From assembly GCA_003342895.1 (NCBI GenBank), contig PTFA01000086.1, positions 2,892,802 to 2,956,801 on the forward strand: a stretch of DNA of 64,000 bases, in the 5' to 3' direction. The position numbers were made by a program, and so were the translations under genes. This document shows, one piece after another, positions 32,841 to 45,100 of the stretch (position 1 is its first letter; each line of letters begins with the position of its first letter). This DNA is from Casuarius casuarius. Lineage: Eukaryota; Chordata; Aves; Casuariiformes; Casuariidae. The notes below the pieces were generated by a model that saw nothing but the letters and a program-made list of their open reading frames with translations, searched no databases and had not been told where the DNA came from.

Positions 32841-35800
32841 AACATTTGCTTTATTACATGCAAGTACCACGTTCTTGTTTGTTAAATCCTGCTTTGCTAC
32901 ATCCACTCCTTTTCTGGAAATGATCTACATCTCTCCTGGGGTGTGTACATGTAGTATTTTCTTACTGGATACAAGGACAGGAGGAAGAATTCTACAAAAC
33001 TAACTTAAGCTGAGTTTAGTGTTCTAGAACACTAGTTTATAAATAGAATTGCAGTGATTTGCCAGTTCTGTACCCTGGAGAAACAAAGCCTATAAATGTT
33101 ACTTGCATTTTTCATCCCCTTATACTTTTGTCAATGAAGATCACTTTTATAGATTAAATTATCTAGAACTATGTGTCCCTCTGAAGCATTAAGGGTAAAT
33201 AAGAATGAAGGTATTTGAATACTTACTGTTTAAACATGAAGGAACATGCCTTGTATAGTTAGAGCTATGGAGGGTTTTTTTTCTTCCCTTTGGCTTTGCT
33301 TTGAAGAAAATAATNTGAATGTACAATCAGTTCGTTAAAATTTGTGATTGGTTTGGTCAAACTAGTCCTGCACTGGAGCAAGTGCATAGTACAATGGTCA
33401 GTTACATAAGCAAAACCTCATTGAGATAATGATTTGCTTAAGAGATGAGAACAAAACTATTCTTAATTACAGCAACAAGTTTGATTTAAGCAGGTGTCTA
33501 ATAAAATATCTGAGTACCTAATTTAGATCTTGTAAAATTGCAAAAATTGATCTGTGAAATTTCTGATAATATTGGAGGAAATAGTTCTATTCTTAAATGC
33601 TTTAAACAGCAGAACCATTTGATGGGGTATCTTGGAAAAACACGTATGCATCTCCATAGCAGTCTTGGATAGGTGCAAAGTACACTTTCCACTAGTATAG
33701 TGAGCAAGCTACAATATAAGCCAAAGACCAGAATATCTGTATGCTGTCATGTTCTGCAACTAACTTGTGCTGCTGGCACTCTTGGGAATGAACATTCCTA
33801 TTTTTTGTTGAACTAACCATTTGTGTGAAGTAGTAGCTGAAAGCAGTTACCTTTAAAGATAGTTTAGATTTGTCTTCTCATCTTCCTTTCCCCCTTCACA
33901 GGGGGATGCATACTTTAGTTCTGCTTTTTTAACTAAGGGGAGAGAGGAGTATATGTTGGACTGGGTCCCAGTTTTAAAGTGAGCATTAGAGGATAAGTGT
34001 TTAAGAACAATACAGAAAAGAGGCTTTTGACATTTCCATCGGCAAGAGCTCCTTGTGCTTCTCTGCTGGAACAGAAAACTTGGGCCTCAGATTTCATTTT
34101 GTTAGTAGGCATTTTAAACTATTTCATTGAAAATAACTTCAAGTCAAGTGAGAGTTTCTTAGCTACCATTTATAGATGGCAGTTGGGTGGAACTTTTTTC
34201 ACACCGAAACTAGCCCTTGGAAGCCCTAGAAAAGGGGATTCTTTGCTAAGAGAACTTGGTTATATTCTTTTTTATGTGGACTGTTCTATTTCACAGTGGC
34301 TTACTGTCTGAACACATACTACATTTCAAAATTACTGTTTTGTGTCCTTTCACCTAGGCTTTAAGAGATATTAAAAATAAGGTTTTTTAACTTTTTTTTT
34401 CAAGCCAGTTGTGCCTTCAGTTTTGTACTCTTTGCTGGCTGAAGATAGCTCTCTTTAATGGCAGTACAACAACCGTTACCTTTTAAGTAATGAAATAAGA
34501 AGTGGGTATTTATCTTCAGATCTGCATCATATTTATCTCAATACCTGGCAAAGTTACTTCAGTATTAGGGAACCATAAGCTGAATTTAACTCTATTCTTT
34601 ACACTCTTACAATAGAGTTTCATGGAAATTTGAGCTTATCTCTGCTCCTGTTTGTAGTCAGTGAATAGTAAGACTATGAAATATGAACTGTTCAGAAATG
34701 TTCTATTTACCAGAAAAAAAATCTATGATAGGAAATGCCATTTTATGTAATGATTAATTTAAAAGTCTTACACAAAAATGGCCCTGCTTAACAGGAATAG
34801 CAGAAAGGATTTGGGACGGGGGTGGCAAGGGGGGATTAAGTATTACCATAAACTTTATAGTATTTAAGAGATGTTACTCTAAAATCTGAATTTTAGGCTG
34901 GACAAGAATTCCTTTCTAGATTTCAGGCTAACCACACATTTTCTTGTTTTTGAAGAAGTCACAAAGAGGAAGAGGTAAATGGCTGGCCTCATAAAACTGG
35001 AGAAACCTTAAACCCAGTTTGTGTAATCTTACCACACCATTATAATTGTATGAGATGGAAGTTACCCACTTTTACATATATTACTGAAGTTCTATAGCAG
35101 AACTCTAGTAACATGACAGCTGTGCTTGCACAGTAGCCAGCTGAAGCTGAAAAGTAAATTGTGCTGCCTTGTCCAGTGGGAGACTGAGAAAATGGCTAGA
35201 GTCTCCAGGCTTTGTCCAACACAACAGAGCAGAAAGATTATTAACTTAAAACTCTAAGGAATTTGTTTCAGTTTACCTGAATTGAAGCAAAGCCAAGTGT
35301 TTTCCATCTTAAACAATGCTACCTGAAATCTAAAGGTTTAACAGGTGAGAATGAATATGTTATTAGCATACATATTGGTTTTAGATATAAGACAGTTTTG
35401 TGTAACAAAAACAAAGAGCTGGCATGACCCATAATTTGAATTTTGACCTGAAATAGCTGATACTGGCAAGGACAGCCTGAGATTTTAGGAGCATTTGCAT
35501 TTTATATGACCCTTACACTCTTATTTCTATTGGTCTTCATAGGGGTTTGTAATAGCTATAATTTTTAAGTTGCTTTTATTGAGCTGACCTTTTTTTTTTA
35601 GTATACTTTCTTTCCCTTCCCCCTCATTCCTTGAAGCATAGTTCCAGCCTGTAAGCTTTCATCCAAACCAAACAGTTACTTTCCAGCAGGGAGAGAGAGC
35701 TTTTGCTAAATTCCTAGTTTTCTAACAGCTGCATCGTCTACTAATGCCACACTTGATGTCAGCATTTTCTTTTGGGTACAGTGAATTAACCCTTTATCTA

Positions 35801-36937
35801 AATCAGGATTTGTAATCAATCAAAAACTTCTACAAGATGTTCTAGAAATATCTGTATTCAAGTTTTATTTCATAAGCTCTTAATCATACTGAAAGTTCAA
35901 GTGACATTTAATGCTGCCATATCTGTTCAGCTGTAACATTTCTGTAGCAAGAACTTGCCAATTAAAACTTGACTCTAACTTGTATTTCCAAGGCAAAACA
36001 GATACCTGAATATCAACACACTACTTTTTATAGAAACTTTCTACCATTCTTATCACCAAGAAATTTAGTAGACTTTAAATATCCGCTAACATGGTTAGAG
36101 TAAACAATTTACTATTCTGTAGTACATATATTTCAAACATTGCTATGGCAAAGCTTAAACCAAGCTTATTTCTATTTTAATCAGACAAAAAAACAACAGA
36201 AAGATTTAAGAAGTAGGGTGTGTGTACTGCCTCTTCATTTTTGTTAATAAAGAACCTGATATTTTGATAAACAGGTTGGTATAATTAGAGTATTTTGTCC
36301 CTTCCATAATTAATTTGCCTCTGTAATACCAGCTCATTTGTAATAATCCATTACAATAAACTGCATTGCAGGGGCAGAGACAGTGGCTAGGTCTGTCCTT
36401 TATGCTTTATATTTTAATTTGCCTTTATCTTTCATCATCAGTCTCACTAATAAATATGAAAAGGTTGAGTTAATTCACTTCTGCATCAGAAAAGCATTTG
36501 TCTCCATGGTTACTCAAAGCCATGTAGCTTTACTTTCACCATAAGCTTGTATCTTTTTACAGAATTTGCACTGGGTCCTCCATCTTGAGTTTTTCCATAG
36601 GTATTTTTGTAACAAAAGCCTTTGTTTCTCCATATTNTAGTGTATGCAAAGCTGATCATTTGAAATGTATTTCAGAAGTGATCTACTGTCTTGACCAATA
36701 CCCCTTAATGTTGTCCTAGTGAGATTTTCTGTATATAAGAGACACAAACATCTAATTAAAGATATGACATCTCTTCCTACTGTTCCTTATTCAAACAATC
36801 TGGTGCTGTTAACCTAGACCTGTTTCACAGTTTAAAAGAAAAAGTGGGGACGTGAACTATGCTGCTACTGGTTCTGGTGAAGTAATATCTCCATTACAAA
36901 ACTGCACCTTCAAAGGTCCATATCGGCTTTGCAGAAA
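32841..36937. other. Intergenic DNA between convergent genes
   Basis: About 4 kb of AT-rich sequence with no open frame above about 105 codons, no splice-bounded block and no transposon I can name. It separates the ADNP 3' end from the - strand tail of the presumed BCAS4 gene. Confidence 0.55.
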
Positions 36938-37439
36938 GTTTATTTATACCATTCAAGTTATCTACCACAACAGCTTTTAAAACCCTATTCCTGTCTTGAA
37001 GAAGAATGCTGGAAGCTTCAGCCATGTGCAGTTTATTGAATTTCAAAATTGTGACACTGATTTCATGTTCAGTTGTAAAATCTAAACATTTATGAAGTAT
37101 AAATACATTACATGACAGTTTTAACATGCCTTACTAAGAACACACTTCAACCTTCTGATCATCGTAGGTATAAAAAGATTTTTAAAATGTGAAGGTAAAG
37201 TGAGTTCTCATACATTTTCTTCATTGATTTAGTAATTTTATGGAGCAAACCAGTGTGATCAAATTGCCGAACAGATGTTCCAGACTTTATATATACCCAC
37301 ACTATGATCAAAAAGTTTAAGCTTCCCTTAAAGATGCTAACCACAGATCTGAAACGTAACAGGTGCTTCTTCCTAATGTGAATGAACCATAAGAACAAAC
37401 TCAGACAGCCTTTCCTAGAAAGCTGTTGGTAATCAAACA
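36938..37439 (-). other. BCAS4: Candidate 3' UTR of - strand gene (BCAS4?)
   Basis: This follows the stop codon of the - strand exon at 37440. Two AATAAA signals occur on the - strand, at 37032-37037 and 36938-36943 (seen as TTTATT on +), giving possible 3' UTRs of roughly 400 or 500 bases. Which one is used cannot be told from sequence alone. Confidence 0.3.
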
Positions 37440-37544
37440 TTAATGGTTTTGATACTTTGTACCTACATAGTTCATAGGAAAAAAGTCTTCGGTTCTGTAG
37501 AGTTTAGGCAGATCATAGGAGTGTTCTGCTGATAGATGATGTCT
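37440..37544 (-). CDS. BCAS4: Terminal coding exon, probably BCAS4
   Basis: On the - strand, an excellent acceptor (TTTTCTCCTGCTCTTGTTTCAG) is followed by a phase-0 block of 34 codons and TAA. The peptide begins RHHLSAEHSYDLPKLYRTED and continues F-F-P-M-N-Y. BCAS4 lies beside ADNP and converges on it in mammals, and from memory its C-terminus contains a similar L-Y-R-T-E-D-Y-F-P stretch. I could not verify that memory. BCAS4 is a small protein related to BLOC-1 subunit 4 (cappuccino), thought to act in endosome-lysosome organelle biogenesis. The coiled-coil exons that should lie at higher coordinates were not found by eye. Being an exon is well supported; the name is tentative. Confidence 0.5.
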   Translation of the reverse strand, partial: RHHLSAEHSYDLPKLYRTEDFFPMNYVGTKYQNH

Positions 37545-40500
37545 CTGAAACAAGAGCAGGAGAAAATTAATCTTACTGTTAAAGAACAGGAAATAATATA
37601 TAAAATTCTTCATTCTGTGCACCAAATGAGGCAGAAGATGTGGAAGATGAAATGGCTAGATTAAACCTTTGGTAGCTTGCAGGCATGTCAATCAAAAAAA
37701 TAAGGAGCGGGTAGCTTTTGTGGGAGCCTAATGTCAACCATTCATCCCACCGTAAAGGTGTAAGGTTAGAAACTGTGCTTGAATTAAAAACTACTGTTTC
37801 CTGTATTCTTGCAAAAGCTGCAATAGGCTCCAAATGGAAATGCATTTTGCCATGTTTTCAAACCATATATCTCAACATCCTTCTTTAATGTTAAAATGTT
37901 GTTTTAAGTTCTAAGTTGCAATTCTAAAAAACTTCTGCTTTATGCTCTGCCTTATGACACTACACTGTCCACTGTCAGAAAGTTGGGGTTTTTCTTTTCT
38001 ATTATTATTATCAAATGAGTGGGTTCTCTACTTGCTCCGTCTCAGGAATATGCTGCTTGATTTCATACCCAGTGTCCTAGAATGGCTATTTAACCACAGA
38101 CTGTGGTAACGCACCATTATTACATAGCTTATGGCACACAAGTAACAGCACAGGCAAGTTGTAAGACCAGGGGAAGNTACCTTCCTCAATAAGCTAGCTT
38201 TAGCATGTTTGTTCTTTTATGCCAGCCAAATACTTTTTTCGCAGCAGCATCTTTCTTTGAAAACATACTATTCTAAAGCAGGCAAGAGCATCTGGAGCTG
38301 AAATAGTAAAATTACGAAGTTAACATCTTGGTTTTTTTTTAAACTCCCTCTTTTGCAATACGTAATTTCCAAATACTTGGGAATCCATAATGCTGTGAAA
38401 AGGAGAGGAACCTCTAGCTAGCAGATTTACCTTAGTTGCATTTTTTTTTTTTTATGGATAACAAGATAACAATGGTGAAAATGAAGGTTTACTCTGAAAT
38501 ATGGGTGATGTTCAGTGCCCAAGTCAGAATTTTAATTAGGATTAATTTTAAAGCCATTATGAAAGCATGAGAAGAAAAGATCTGAATGTAACCTGAGCCA
38601 GTGGTGAAGTAAGGGAGTTCGGCCTGTACCTCACACAATTCTCTACAGTGTCAACTTTAGAAAAGAGTTTTTAAGAAGCGTAAGTCCCAGTTAAGTAGTA
38701 ATGCATGACANCGTTCAATATGAAGTGTAGTTGCAACAGGCTACACTCTTGCTGAATCCAACAGAGAAAAAGACATAACAGAACACCAGAATAACTGCCC
38801 TGAAGAATGCGCAGTATTCATCTAGCATAGCAATGATACCTATTTATTCACTATTTTTTTTTTTATGTATAAGGCAACTTGATCACCTAGATCTGCACGT
38901 GTACTCCACCATGTACATGAGACATCTGTGAAAAAAAGCAGCATCTCAGAACAGAAGTTACTTTCAAATGTAAGTTATTGGCTCTGTAAATTCTGAAATT
39001 CTGACAACATGAAGTTGTTTGCTTTCACACCTGATTCTATAGACTTTGTAATCAATCATCTTAGCTGGATTGATATTGAACAGTTAAAAACAGAGCAGAA
39101 CACCAGGGAAATCAGTTTTAAAGCACAGAGAAGAATGCAAATGAGTTAGGAACATTACAGGAAAAGACTGACTACAGAAGAAATACAGAAAGAATTTTGG
39201 TTTTGTTTTTACGGTTTTAAGAACTCAAATAATAGATTAATCCTAAACTGAGGTGATCAAATAATATTTCTGTAGTACAACAATTCAAACCTCTAGCTAA
39301 AATGAGGGTCTCGGTGGAAAACGAGGAGCCTACCCCTCCATACAGCTCAAGGTCTTTAGGCTCTAACAATGTATTTTCAGAGAACAGCTTGCTAGTTACA
39401 TGCAATCTTCACATTTATTCGTATTTAATTCTCATTCATGTGTTTCAAGCTATGCGTCTGTTTACATAGTTTTCTTGATAGTATCCACTGCTAACTCTTC
39501 AGAATAGATACTGGCTCTCCATGTATATCAAGGCACAATTTAAGAAGCAGATATACATTTATACTATCGCATAGGTACTGCTACCTAAGCTGCGTTGTTC
39601 TGCTGTCACTGTCTAGACAGGCAGGATGAACAGGGGTTCTGCTGACAAACTCGAGCGGCACATCTGGGACAACAATACTGCGTTCGCAGAGAAAGGCACT
39701 TGCTAGCTACTAGGATATACAGACTTTGCTATGGGGAAGAAAGATATGGATCTTGATACTGATAATCATCAGCAGTTGCATGTGGTTTTGAGGTTTTCAT
39801 GTACACACCCAAATAAAAGGAGATAGGCTCCTTTTAATGAGAATATTGGAATCTTTAATGTAGAAGGTAACACTTTTTTTTTTTAATCTAAGACTGAAAA
39901 TAGATGGCCAGTCACAACCACTGAAGAAGATCAGAGAAAGAGTCTGAATCAATGAAGTAAATGCTAGCAACAAGGGTTACCTCTGCAAAACAGAAAGGAG
40001 GAGAAAAAAACAACCAAAAAAACTGTAACAGTAGTCTGTGCTCACAGTGGAATACTGAAGTTTTCATCACTTTCCAAAAAACAACGTAGAGAGAAAGAAA
40101 ATTTAAAAAAAATCACCTTGATTTTCAAAATAAAATAATCTGTCCTTCATTTTGAGGGCAGTATTGTCAGTGGCCATAATAAGAGGAAAAAAAGGCAGGG
40201 ATACTGTTAGAAACAACAGTAATTAAAATTAGCATGCTGAGTAACAAACTGCTTGCAAAGAGCCCTGATCAGAGCAATCAAACTTAAAAAGGAGATGATC
40301 TTTTCAAACTTTCTTTAAAAGCAGAGTCAGGGATTTCCCGTATTTCATGAAACCGTTGTCCCACTCTGTTCTGTAGCTCGTTGTTTTAGATGTGCTTATT
40401 CACAGCACTACCGATCTAGAATTCCTCCAAACACGATGCCACGACTGCAGTGAGAATTCGGTTCTTTTGAGATCCCCGTAATAATAATCTGATGCTTTGA

Positions 40501-42579
40501 CGAATAACACCTTATTACTTATATGGTACTATGGATGCTATCATTCATAGATATACTTGGTCCCTTCTGACCTGCAGATACTGTATGTTTTCTATATATG
40601 CTCCTGATGCAGGTAATTCTTGTGGGTGATGTCGTGTGTGTAATCGTATGGGAAATACTCAAGCAAGTGACAACTCCTGTTTTAAATCTGTCCACACCAA
40701 ACATTCAACAAGGCACACTCTAGTTACCAGTTTTAATGTTAAACAAGCTGCTTCAGTTTTCATTATCTTAAAGTATAGCTGCTGAATCAGTGGTAATTGT
40801 GAGGAAAAGATACCAATCCATATGACTAGACAGTATTTTAGAAGGAAGAGGTCAGAGAAAAGCTTTCTTTCACAGTGGTACAAATGCAATACAGGGTTAA
40901 AAGACAAGGGCATGAGGAATCTCTGAGCTGTGCACATCACACAAACTGAAGATGAAATAATTCCTTTGTGGTCAGGGTGCCGCAAAACGTAAAGGAAAAA
41001 TGATATAGTTGCTTGCCAAGAAAGGAAGGAAGCGGGGGGAGGAAGTGGCTTGAAATTCCAAAGCCTATTGAAGGAATCAAAAGATAAAGGCTTAAGTAAT
41101 AACAAATGGCTTTTCACCTCTGGATCACTTGATTCATGTCTGTCACAATCTAATAAGGGCTAGATTATGCCCTTAGAAAGTAGGTGCTCTCGACTCTCAT
41201 TAGGATGGCATCCATACCATAAAATATAACCACTAGTGGCACTGACTACAGCAGTAGCTTGCTGAAGGCCAAGTGGCCATAAGACTAAACTGTGTTTATG
41301 TCTAATCTACTCTGCAAAAGCCTCAGGGCAAGGTCCTGTCATTTTATTGGCCTCTGTGAGGACCTACAGCACAGAATACGTAAATCCTCATTTCTCTTCT
41401 AACTTGTCTCTCAGGTCCAGTTTGAGACAGCTGAGCACAGTGTAGCAAATTTACACTGTGCCTGAACTGTACCAGCATTACTGGCAGAGAGCTGTCATTC
41501 TGATACCTGTCGCTAGAATTAAATTCACTCAACAATAAACCACATTTCAAAACTGAAAATTTTAGACTACATCCAGTATTTCAAAGCAAAGCACAACAGA
41601 ACGCTCCCCAGCATTCTTGAACTCCACTGGGATCCCCCAGTATGCCAGGAAGAAACACGCCAAACGTGCAAACAGAAACGGGTCTTTTCAATCTAACCCC
41701 TTTAGAGTTTCTAAAAAGGAAACTTAGTGTTTAGAAAAGTCAGCAAAGCACCATCTGGGAACAGATCTCTGGTGGGATGCCCCCTACCACCACAGTCTTT
41801 CTCCCAAACTAGGAAACTATTAATTAACTTAAACTATAAAGATCCCACAACAAGTGAATAAATTGAGGAAATAAGGAGTAAGGAAGTTATCGAGGGACAT
41901 AGCATTTGGAAGGAAGAGTAACAGGTCTAGCTGAATCTACATCAAATATTTAGTAGAAATAAAAAGATTAAAAGATTTTAGAGAGCTTTTGAAAAATGAA
42001 GGACAAACAACATTCTGCACTTGCAGGCAAATAAAAGAAATGGCATGTAGAATCATGCCTGAAAGATTAACATTTCTGGTGGCAGCTTTAGATACTTCAG
42101 TCCGTTACATTTTTACCAGACAGCCAAGTTATCTAGAGAGACAAGTTGTGTGACATAATTTCCAAGGCACTAAAACCACCCCTTGAGAAATACGGTCTGA
42201 AGCCCCTAAAAGCCAGGCCCCAAGCTGATAAAGCAAAACATATGGGAGCAGTAAGAATATGACCCATTTAAGAGCACGGTGGTTATTTTTGACAGCTGCA
42301 AGCCAGCATTAGAACAGCAATGCTGGGTCAAAAGGTGCTCAATTACAGGTTGTATCACATCCAGGAAACAGCTTAATTCACAGACACTTAGCTTTTACAT
42401 TCTATTGAAGAAAAATAAAAGCGGGGGTGCAGGTGTCTGCTTGCCTAGTTTCATTTTCAGAGCCAGACTTAAAACAGCCTACCTTAGCTACTCCACAGCA
42501 ACATTGCAATTAAGGTGAGTGCTATAAGAATTCCCGATGCGGACAAGGAAAATTGTTTCCCTTCCATCTAAGTACTTAC
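37545..42579. other. Non-coding DNA (BCAS4 intron or intergenic)
   Basis: No exon with both splice sites and a credible peptide was found on either strand. Several A/T runs are present. One short - strand frame from 40178 down to about 40115 starts with ATG and ends at a GTGA-type donor, but nothing supports it further. Confidence 0.4.
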
Positions 42580-42706
42580 AGGAGGNGTCAGAACTCTACT
42601 TTGGTACCATCTGCATAATGCAGACGTGGGACACTACCCCCAGGGGCCACCAGCCCAGCCCAGCCTGGCAATCCACCCAGCTGGGCCCTTTCCCAACCGG
42701 CCTCCC
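42580..42706 (-). other. Exon-like GC-rich block on - strand
   Basis: Read on the - strand, a pyrimidine tract (CTGCTCCTCCTCTCCCTTTG) leads to GGAG. A GC-rich block follows and ends TCCT with a perfect GTAAGTACTT donor. The patch from about 42,610 to 42,830 is far richer in GC than its surroundings. All frames of the block contain stops or lack family signal, so it may be an untranslated or lncRNA exon, or chance. Confidence 0.2.
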
Positions 42707-42839
42707 AAAGGGAGAGGAGGAGCAGTGAGCACTTCTCCTGNCCCCTCGGCAGCCAGGCAAGCACAGCAGTGGGGGCCTTCTCGTGGGGCAGGGACACTGG
42801 TGCGGCCATCAAGGGCTCCAGCAGAAAGGTTTGTCATCG

Positions 42840-44954
42840 TGACAAGGATTTGCGACCCTGTTTCAGACGATTTGTTTATCCAGGCTATTTGCAGAGTGCC
42901 TGATCATTACAACGAAAATAGTGAGCTACTTTCGCACACCAAGAAAATAGTAATTGCCTGAAAAAAGGAGGAGGGATATTATTTCATGCAGAAAAAAGAA
43001 ATTAACCTTTCACGTGCTGCCTCTTGGAAACTTAGCTGGTAACATGAATCTTCATGCCTACTCTGAAGAAAAGGCAGCAATTGTTCCAGGCTGAACCCCA
43101 CACAAAGTCTCTGTTGAGGCTACCCAATGTAAGGCCCTGATAATTCAACTTCCATGTATTTACAATAACCGTATTGGACTAGTTTTCCCTCTGAACTGAG
43201 CTCCTGATATTTCTGCAGCTTCAAAGCTAAGAAAGGAGCAATAATGAAATATTTTGTCTGCACTGCTGGACTACGGTGCTGACTTTGCCTGAAGTACCAC
43301 TATTCATGTTTCCACTGCTCCTGAATCCATTTACTTTACACCTGCTGCCTTCCACCTGAGGCGGCACTAATATACCTTTCCCTTGACACCAATAAGTATT
43401 TTTGCTCCTGTTAGTTCACAGTGAAAGACCTCCCAGCTTTCTGGAGTGGATCAGCACCACTGCAGTCAGACAGAAAAAACAAAGCAGCTCAAGAGCACTT
43501 CTTCACAGACAGCTGCCACAGCAACTGGGACTCTGCTATGAAGGGTACAAGGGGATTCTTAGGAAAAAAACAAACCAATATTCATGAAGCAAACTAGTCT
43601 TAGAACTTGGCTATCTGGCAATAATTATTTTCCAGGTTTGATCATTCTCACAGCTATTATATCTACAGTCTGGGTATTGATTGTCATTAAAACAAGGTAA
43701 GAAGCGAACCTTGTGTTTTCAGTAGTTCTAAAAACAAGCAAACATTCTCACTTTAAATAAAAGGCCATCATTTTCGACAGAATTCAAATGTCAAAAATGC
43801 TGATTTGGACCTCTCGATTTTTTTAATGCAAATTTATATAGCAATGTTAAAATTACTATAATTTTTATTAAAATAGATTTTAAATTCAACATTAAAAAAC
43901 GACTTCTTAAAAACCTGTCAATTTTGACTTTTCTGATCAGTCTTTTTTTGATTGCTGCCAGCCCATCTAGCATGGTGCTAGTGGACCCCCTGTGAGACAT
44001 TTTCAGGCAAACTACAAATGAAAGAGTAAAAATGTTCTTCAGACATCAGCTGCGGTGCCAAACAAAACAAATCCTCACCTACATGTTCTTCTCAGAAGGA
44101 ATCTCTCAGGCATTTACCAAATCCTCAGAGATGCTCTAGGTCTAGTGACGATCGGAGAAAGCACGATGAACCAGGGCTCCGACGCTGATATAGTCTGCTA
44201 AAGCATGCCAGAGTTTGAAAGGGCCTCACGTCACCCAGACTAACTGCCTGGACCCACCAGAAAGGGCTGTTACCTACAAATTACTTGGAAGCACCAAAAT
44301 TTGACCTAGAATAGATCTGAATATCTTTAAACTAGAAAATAATTTTGTTGCCCAGTGTTTGCATTTCTTTAACCAGTTACAGTTTGCTGTAATACATTCT
44401 CCAGATCTCTCATGTTGTCTGAAAGACTTGAGTTTTTCTCTTCTCCATCTCCTCTGATACCATTAGTCCCAAAATCAGTCACATAAACACCAAAATTGCT
44501 TAGCCTCTTTGGAATGGTTTCACACTTTTTCGGACTGTTAATCCACACTTATGGAATCACAAGATGATCTACAGTCCAGTTTTCAGGCATACCATCTCTC
44601 AGCAGTTAAATACTTGCTATGTACCAAGGAAGTAATTTAATAAGAATGTTTTTAAAAAAATAACGAGACTTCTGGCTTCCATGACAATTCTGATCTGACA
44701 TTCATGGGGCTACCAATTCAGCTGGGCCGAGTGAGACAGGTCTTCTTCAGCTTGCACTGAGTAGAGCACCCCACTGAAGCTGTAATGCAGCACATCATCT
44801 GTACAGCTGGGGAAGGAATAAGCAAGGTAAAGCCTGTGCTAAGGGTTCTCCTTAGCTAACTAAGATAACTTCTCAAAAGCTTCTGAAAGCTTCTCAAAGT
44901 GCTTTAACCAGCATCTCCTTTTAATTAGCAACTTCAAAATAGACTTAAGATTGC
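42840..44954. other. Non-coding DNA, nothing recognised
   Basis: Moderately AT-rich, with no gene, RNA or named repeat seen. A GTGAGG donor on the - strand near 44,078 has no coding block upstream of it. Confidence 0.4.
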
Positions 44955-45100
44955 AGATTAATCCTAACAAAAGCCTTACAAAGTAGTCAAATACTACTGC
45001 ACCTGGGGAAAATCAAGGCAGAGAGGTTATATGATATGTCCCAACAAACAGCAAGTCAGGGCAAAGTCCAGATTTAAATCNGGATTGACAGGGGAATTCT
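44955..45100 (-). mobile_element. MIR SINE fragment
   Basis: The segment AATCCTAACAAAAGCCTTAC, then GGGGAAAATCAAGGCAGAGAGGTTATATGA and a stretch ending CAGATTTAAATC, follows the antisense MIR core (TCCTCACAACA, then GATGAGGAAACTGAGGCACAGAGAGGTTAAGTGACTTGCCCA, then GGATTTGAACC). It is heavily diverged, as expected for an ancient amniote SINE. Confidence 0.65.

Noticed and set aside
44078..44180. - strand exon ending at GTGAGG
   Set aside because: Stops occur in all three frames shortly upstream of the donor.
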